Positions 61,294 to 64,000 of a DNA stretch of 64,000 nt are shown here, in pieces. The notes beneath the pieces are model-generated. The model saw only the letters and a program-made list of their open reading frames with translations. It searched no databases and was not told the origin of the DNA. The position numbers were made by a program, and so were the translations under genes. The DNA comes from Clostridiales bacterium (lineage in GTDB: Bacteria; Bacillota; Clostridia; Lachnospirales; Cellulosilyticaceae): positions 43,702 to 107,701 of the forward strand of contig DYCF01000001.1 of NCBI GenBank assembly GCA_019418225.1, given 5' to 3'. Position 1 is the stretch's first letter; every line of letters starts with the position of its first letter.

Positions 61294-61647
61294 TTATAGG
61301 GCTTTAACCCCTTCTTCACCAGTACGGATTTTAATAACATTTTGAACAGGGTAGATGAAGATTTTACCATCACCAATTTTTCCTGTGTTCAGTATACGTT
61401 TAGCTGTATCAACAACAAGTTGAACAGGGACTTCGCATACACAAATCTCGATTTTAACTTTAGGTAATAAATCGATAGTGAGTTCATTACCACGATAAAC
61501 CTCTGTTTTACCTTTTTGATTACCACAACCAAGTACTTGATAAACTGTCATACCAGTGATGCCAATTTCATTTAAGGCATCTTTGAGTTCATCAAACTTA
61601 CTTTGTCTCGTGATAATATCAATTTTAGTAATAGGTGTTGTTTCCAT
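61294..61647 (-). CDS. glnK: Nitrogen regulatory protein P-II
   Basis: This 117-residue P-II protein has a T-loop NQKGKTEVYRGNEL with Tyr51 at the usual modification site, VKIEICVCEVPVQLVVDTA, and the C-terminal GKIGDGKIFIYPVQNVIKIRTGEEG signature. It senses 2-oxoglutarate and ATP/ADP and typically plugs the AmtB channel. It is immediately downstream of amtB on the same strand, the usual glnK-amtB linkage. Confidence 0.95.
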   Translation of the reverse strand: METTPITKIDIITRQSKFDELKDALNEIGITGMTVYQVLGCGNQKGKTEVYRGNELTIDLLPKVKIEICVCEVPVQLVVDTAKRILNTGKIGDGKIFIYPVQNVIKIRTGEEGVKAL

Positions 61648-61732
61648 AAAGCGCTACCATTACATAAAGCATTTATAATTTTTATAGAAGCTTTATGCCC
61701 TTTCTTTTTTAGTTTTATAGTTATTTAATAAA

Positions 61733-62977
61733 TTAACCTTTGATTTGGAAATCAGCATAACTGCTTGCAAGTCCATGCTCGCAAGAGTCGAGTCCTTGAA
61801 CTTCTTCTTCCTCAGAAACACGAAGTCCAATTGTAGCTTTAATAATGTAGAAGATAATAGTGATACAAACAATTGTCCAAACAGCTACAGCGATAATACC
61901 AAGGAGTTGTGTGCCAAGAAGTTTGAAACTGCCTGTGTAGAATAAACCATTTGTTGTATCAAAAAGACCAACACAAATTGTACCTACCACACCGCAACCA
62001 CAGTGAACACCGATAGCACCAACTGGATCATCAATTTTAAGTTTTTTATCAACAAGTTCAACAATGAAGAATACTGTAAACCCTGCAATGATACCGATGA
62101 AGAAAGCACCAGAAATACTTACAACATCACAACCAGCTGTAATAGCTACAAGGCCAGCAAGGGCGCCATTTAGAGACATAGAAACATCAGGTTTTTTGTA
62201 TTTAATCCAGCTGATGAACATTGTTGTAATAGCAGCTACTGCAGCAGCCATGTTAGTTGTCATGAATACAAGGCCGTTTTGCTCTGTAGCCATACCAGAA
62301 AGCGAAGAACCAGGATTAAATCCAAACCATCCAAGCCAAAGAATGAATACACCAAGTGCACCAAGTGTTAAGCTATGCCCTGGAATAGCGTTAATCTTGC
62401 CATTTTTACCGTATTTGCCAATACGTGGTCCAAGAATCTTAGCACCAACCAAAGCACACCAACCCCCAATAGAGTGAACAACAGTAGAACCAGCGTAATC
62501 ATGGAAGCCAAGATTAGCAAGCCAACCACCACCCCAAATCCAGTGACCAGCAACAGGATAAATGAAGGCTGAAATACAGAAACTATAGATAAGGTAAGCT
62601 GAGAATTTAGTACGTTCAGCCATAGCACCTGAAACAATAGTTGCCGCTGTTGCACAGAAGACAGTTTGCCATATAATAAATGTATTCATATCAAGATTCA
62701 TCCATTCTTTAAGTGAAGAAAAATCACCTTTACAAAGAAGTGTAGGCGTACCGATGAAACCACCAATACTATCACCAAACATAAGAGAGAAACCTAAAAT
62801 CCAAAATATAATAGATCCTACGACGAAATCCATAAGGTTTTTCATAATAATGTTTCCAGCGTTTTTAGCTCTTGTAAAACCTGTTTCAACCATACAGAAC
62901 CCAGCCTGCATGAAAAATACTAAACATGTACCAAGTAATACCCATACAGTATTAATTGCTAATTCGTAATTCTCCAT
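61733..62977 (-). CDS. amtB: Ammonium transporter
   Basis: This 414-residue, eleven-segment Amt protein has the pore histidines in VVHSIGGWCALVG and IGVHCGCGVVGT, GFCMVETGFTRAKNAGNI and WLGWFGFNPGS. I chose ATG 62977, since AGGGGGG lies 7 nt upstream. A longer frame to 63097 runs through the leader hairpin and is not translated in my view. It brings in ammonium for glutamine and asparagine synthesis. The leader carries a terminator, described separately. Confidence 0.95.
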   Translation of the reverse strand: MENYELAINTVWVLLGTCLVFFMQAGFCMVETGFTRAKNAGNIIMKNLMDFVVGSIIFWILGFSLMFGDSIGGFIGTPTLLCKGDFSSLKEWMNLDMNTFIIWQTVFCATAATIVSGAMAERTKFSAYLIYSFCISAFIYPVAGHWIWGGGWLANLGFHDYAGSTVVHSIGGWCALVGAKILGPRIGKYGKNGKINAIPGHSLTLGALGVFILWLGWFGFNPGSSLSGMATEQNGLVFMTTNMAAAVAAITTMFISWIKYKKPDVSMSLNGALAGLVAITAGCDVVSISGAFFIGIIAGFTVFFIVELVDKKLKIDDPVGAIGVHCGCGVVGTICVGLFDTTNGLFYTGSFKLLGTQLLGIIAVAVWTIVCITIIFYIIKATIGLRVSEEEEVQGLDSCEHGLASSYADFQIKG

Positions 62978-63060
62978 AAAAAACCCCCCTAAAAAGTTAA
63001 TATATCTTTTTAAATAAATGGTTAATGAGCCTAGGCCTATAAGTTCATTACAATTCGGTA

Positions 63061-63117
63061 AAAATAAAAAGAGGCCTATACATACACAGATGTGCACATA
63101 TAGACCTCTTTGTCTAA
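63061..63117 (-). promoter_or_regulatory. amtB leader: intrinsic terminator overlapped by an ANTAR-type hexaloop hairpin
   Basis: On the minus strand AAAGAGGTCTATA (63112-63100) pairs with TATAGGCCTCTTT (63081-63069), followed by TTTTTATTTTT, a complete intrinsic terminator about 85 nt before the amtB start. Upstream and overlapping its 5' arm is a second hairpin, TAGAC-AAAGAG-GTCTA (63117-63102), whose six-base loop has A at position 1 and G at position 4, the ANTAR target rule. The two hairpins exclude each other. Only one such hairpin is seen, whereas the published motif has two. Confidence 0.55.
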
Positions 63118-63173
63118 ATTGTCGAATTTATTTATTGATTTATAATACTATATTAAATATAAAATAAGTGTTT

Positions 63174-63179
63174 TGTCAA
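63174..63179 (-). promoter_or_regulatory. Consensus -35 (TTGACA) upstream of the amtB leader
   Basis: A perfect TTGACA on the minus strand overlaps the stop codon of the upstream gene. With an 18-nt spacer the -10 would be TAATAT. A transcript from here would pass through the leader hairpins before amtB. Confidence 0.6.
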
Positions 63180-63562
63180 TAGTTTTTTGAAAAGTCATCT
63201 TCTGCAGTGGGTTTTTCAGTGATACATTCATCAGTATTATCAGGTGTATAAGAAATATGAATATGATTTAGAAGAGAAAGATCGTGTTTTTTATCTGTTA
63301 GTTTATATTTATATTCAAATAAAGCAGTTTCATCAGGCGCTAAGTTACCAAGTTCTAGGGTACATAAATCTTTATCACAACACAATGTGCCACGTTCCCT
63401 AATAATTGTTTGTTCTACAAGCGGAAAATCTGTGGTATCAATATTAAGTTTGAGATCATTAATAAATTGATTGGAAGTATTAGTGATTTTAATTTGATTT
63501 TTTTGTAGTAAGCCTTCGCCAGTATCGATAGTAGTTTCTTGGATATTTAAGAAATTAGGCAT
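63176..63562 (-). CDS. Small protein with predicted beta (DUF11-like) domain
   Basis: This 128-residue protein has no signal or membrane segment. The pattern KNQIKITNTSNQFINDLKLN, LELGNLAPDETALFEYKY and HIHISYTPDN resembles a single DUF11/CARDB-like beta sandwich, as found in clostridial surface or spore proteins. It contains a CCDKDLC cluster. The start has GGGGGTGAG ~5 nt upstream. It lies between the Cys-rich repeat gene and amtB. The function is unknown, and the shared neighbourhood suggests a link with the Cys-rich protein. Confidence 0.65.
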   Translation of the reverse strand: MPNFLNIQETTIDTGEGLLQKNQIKITNTSNQFINDLKLNIDTTDFPLVEQTIIRERGTLCCDKDLCTLELGNLAPDETALFEYKYKLTDKKHDLSLLNHIHISYTPDNTDECITEKPTAEDDFSKNY

Positions 63563-63675
63563 TTACTCACCCCCTAATTTAGTATATGCAAGGCACAAGT
63601 GTTGTATTTTATAGAGTAGGAGGGTATGATTTTTAAACTTTTCCGACTAGGTAATGACGTAGTACCAGTAGTTTT

Positions 63676-63702
63676 ATAAAAAAAGGAGGTGAAACACCTC
63701 CT
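63676..63702 (-). terminator. Terminator of the Cys-rich repeat gene
   Basis: On the minus strand AGGAGGTG-TTT-CACCTCCT is followed by TTTTTTTA. It lies 8 nt after the stop codon of the repeat gene. Confidence 0.88.
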
Positions 63703-63709
63703 ATATAAA

Positions 63710-64000
63710 TTATTTTCTACAGCAACAGGTTCTACAAGGATTGTATTTGTATTGTTTGTTATCACAGTTGTAAGAAGATTTCTTGCAGCAGTCACAATTA
63801 GAGTCATAAGAAGATTTCTTACAGCAATCACGATCAGGATTGTAAGAATTTTTCTTGCAGCAGTCGCAATCAGGATTGTAAGAATTTTTCTTGCAGCAAT
63901 CACAATCAGAGTTGTAAGAAGGTTTCTTGCAGCAGTTACAATCGGAGTTGTAAGAAGATTTCTTGCAGCAGTCACAATTAGAGTCATAAGAAGATTTCTT
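63710..64000 (-). CDS. Cys-rich protein of 12-residue tandem repeats, 5' end outside window
   Basis: The minus strand reads 96 codons to a TAA at 63710-63712 without interruption. It consists of 12-residue units of the form KKSSYDSNCDCC (36-nt DNA repeats): six complete copies in the window plus a diverged seventh. The tail CRTCCCRK follows. Variants include KKPSYNSDCDCC and KKNSYNPDCDCC, and one unit replaces the first Cys with Arg. A longer frame in another register comes from the same repeats and is an artefact. High Cys, Lys, Tyr and Asp/Asn content suggests metal binding or disulfide/dityrosine cross-linking, for example in a spore coat, but this is inference. A terminator follows. Confidence 0.78.
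   Translation of the reverse strand, partial: KKSSYDSNCDCCKKSSYNSDCNCCKKPSYNSDCDCCKKNSYNPDCDCCKKNSYNPDRDCCKKSSYDSNCDCCKKSSYNCDNKQYKYNPCRTCCCRK

Noticed and set aside
62977..63097. N-terminal extension of amtB
   Set aside because: The extra residues are translated from the leader terminator region. The internal ATG has a far better ribosome binding site and matches the usual Amt start.
63574..63987. 137-residue minus-strand frame (hydrophobic LIVTAARNLL repeats)
   Set aside because: It is the alternate register of the same 36-nt repeats. Its frame runs through the terminator hairpin and gives an implausible composition. The Cys-rich frame ends correctly before the terminator.
63720..64000. 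36-nt periodic repeats resembling a CRISPR array
   Set aside because: The copies are directly contiguous with no unique spacers, vary like codons and encode a continuous Cys-rich peptide.
1..64000. tRNA, rRNA, prophage or insertion-sequence transposase genes
   Set aside because: None found by inspection. No transposase, integrase or reverse transcriptase motifs appear in any frame examined.

Overview
The window is AT-rich DNA from a Gram-positive, probably anaerobic, bacterium of the class Clostridia. A Lachnospiraceae/Cellulosilyticum-like organism is my inference, not a database result. The grounds are strong AGGAGG-type ribosome binding sites, a WalRK-YycH-YycI operon, copper-amine-oxidase-like stalk domains, SLH and LysM wall proteins, the DUF1659/DUF2922 pair and a fused nuclease/DinG-type helicase. 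No rRNA, tRNA, prophage or CRISPR array was found. Both window edges cut genes: a stalk-domain protein at the left, and a cysteine-rich repeat protein at the right.

Positions 1.4-40 kb form a large cell-surface glycan locus. A polyprenyl-phosphate sugar transferase (initiation) and an O-antigen-ligase-like membrane protein are divergently transcribed. Two parallel cassettes follow, each ordered rmlA-rmlB-ABC permease-ABC ATPase. Cassette 1 (5.2-17.0 kb) continues with teichoic-acid-type genes: a TagF-like/GT4 fusion, tagD, two more glycerophosphotransferases, galE and a GT2. The TagF-like gene is interrupted by a 710-nt group II intron without an ORF, and exact removal of the intron restores an 842-residue frame. 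Cassette 2 (17.2-30.9 kb) has a Wzt with a C-terminal carbohydrate-binding domain, a methyltransferase carrying a 14-residue-periodic coiled coil, a double-GT2 synthase, a GtrB/GtrA pair with two GT-C-type membrane proteins, and rmlD. This resembles the WbdD/Wzt chain-termination machinery of O-antigens and the WsaE system of Geobacillus S-layer glycans. rmlC, galU, a second galE, more GT2s and a lipid kinase follow. A two-repeat MVL-type mannan-binding lectin enriched in cysteine lies inside this region.

Positions 41-43.7 kb are gene-poor. They hold a large imperfect palindrome, a small membrane ORF, about 0.9 kb of hairpin-rich DNA ending in a perfect intrinsic terminator (a candidate large structured RNA), and the DUF1659/DUF2922 pair.

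Positions 43.8-53.8 kb are a cell-envelope block: SLH protein, LysM protein, walR, walK, a secreted protein of unknown function, yycH, yycI and murA. A perfect WalR-type box (TGTAAT-N5-TGTAAT) lies directly upstream of the unknown secreted gene.

Positions 53.8-64 kb hold a 50-residue protein between two long perfect hairpins, a second large palindrome, a chemoreceptor, the nuclease-helicase fusion, and a nitrogen cluster on the minus strand (amtB, glnK, asnB). The amtB leader carries an intrinsic terminator overlapped by one ANTAR-type hexaloop hairpin. At the right edge are a small protein with a predicted beta fold and the 12-residue-repeat Cys-rich protein.
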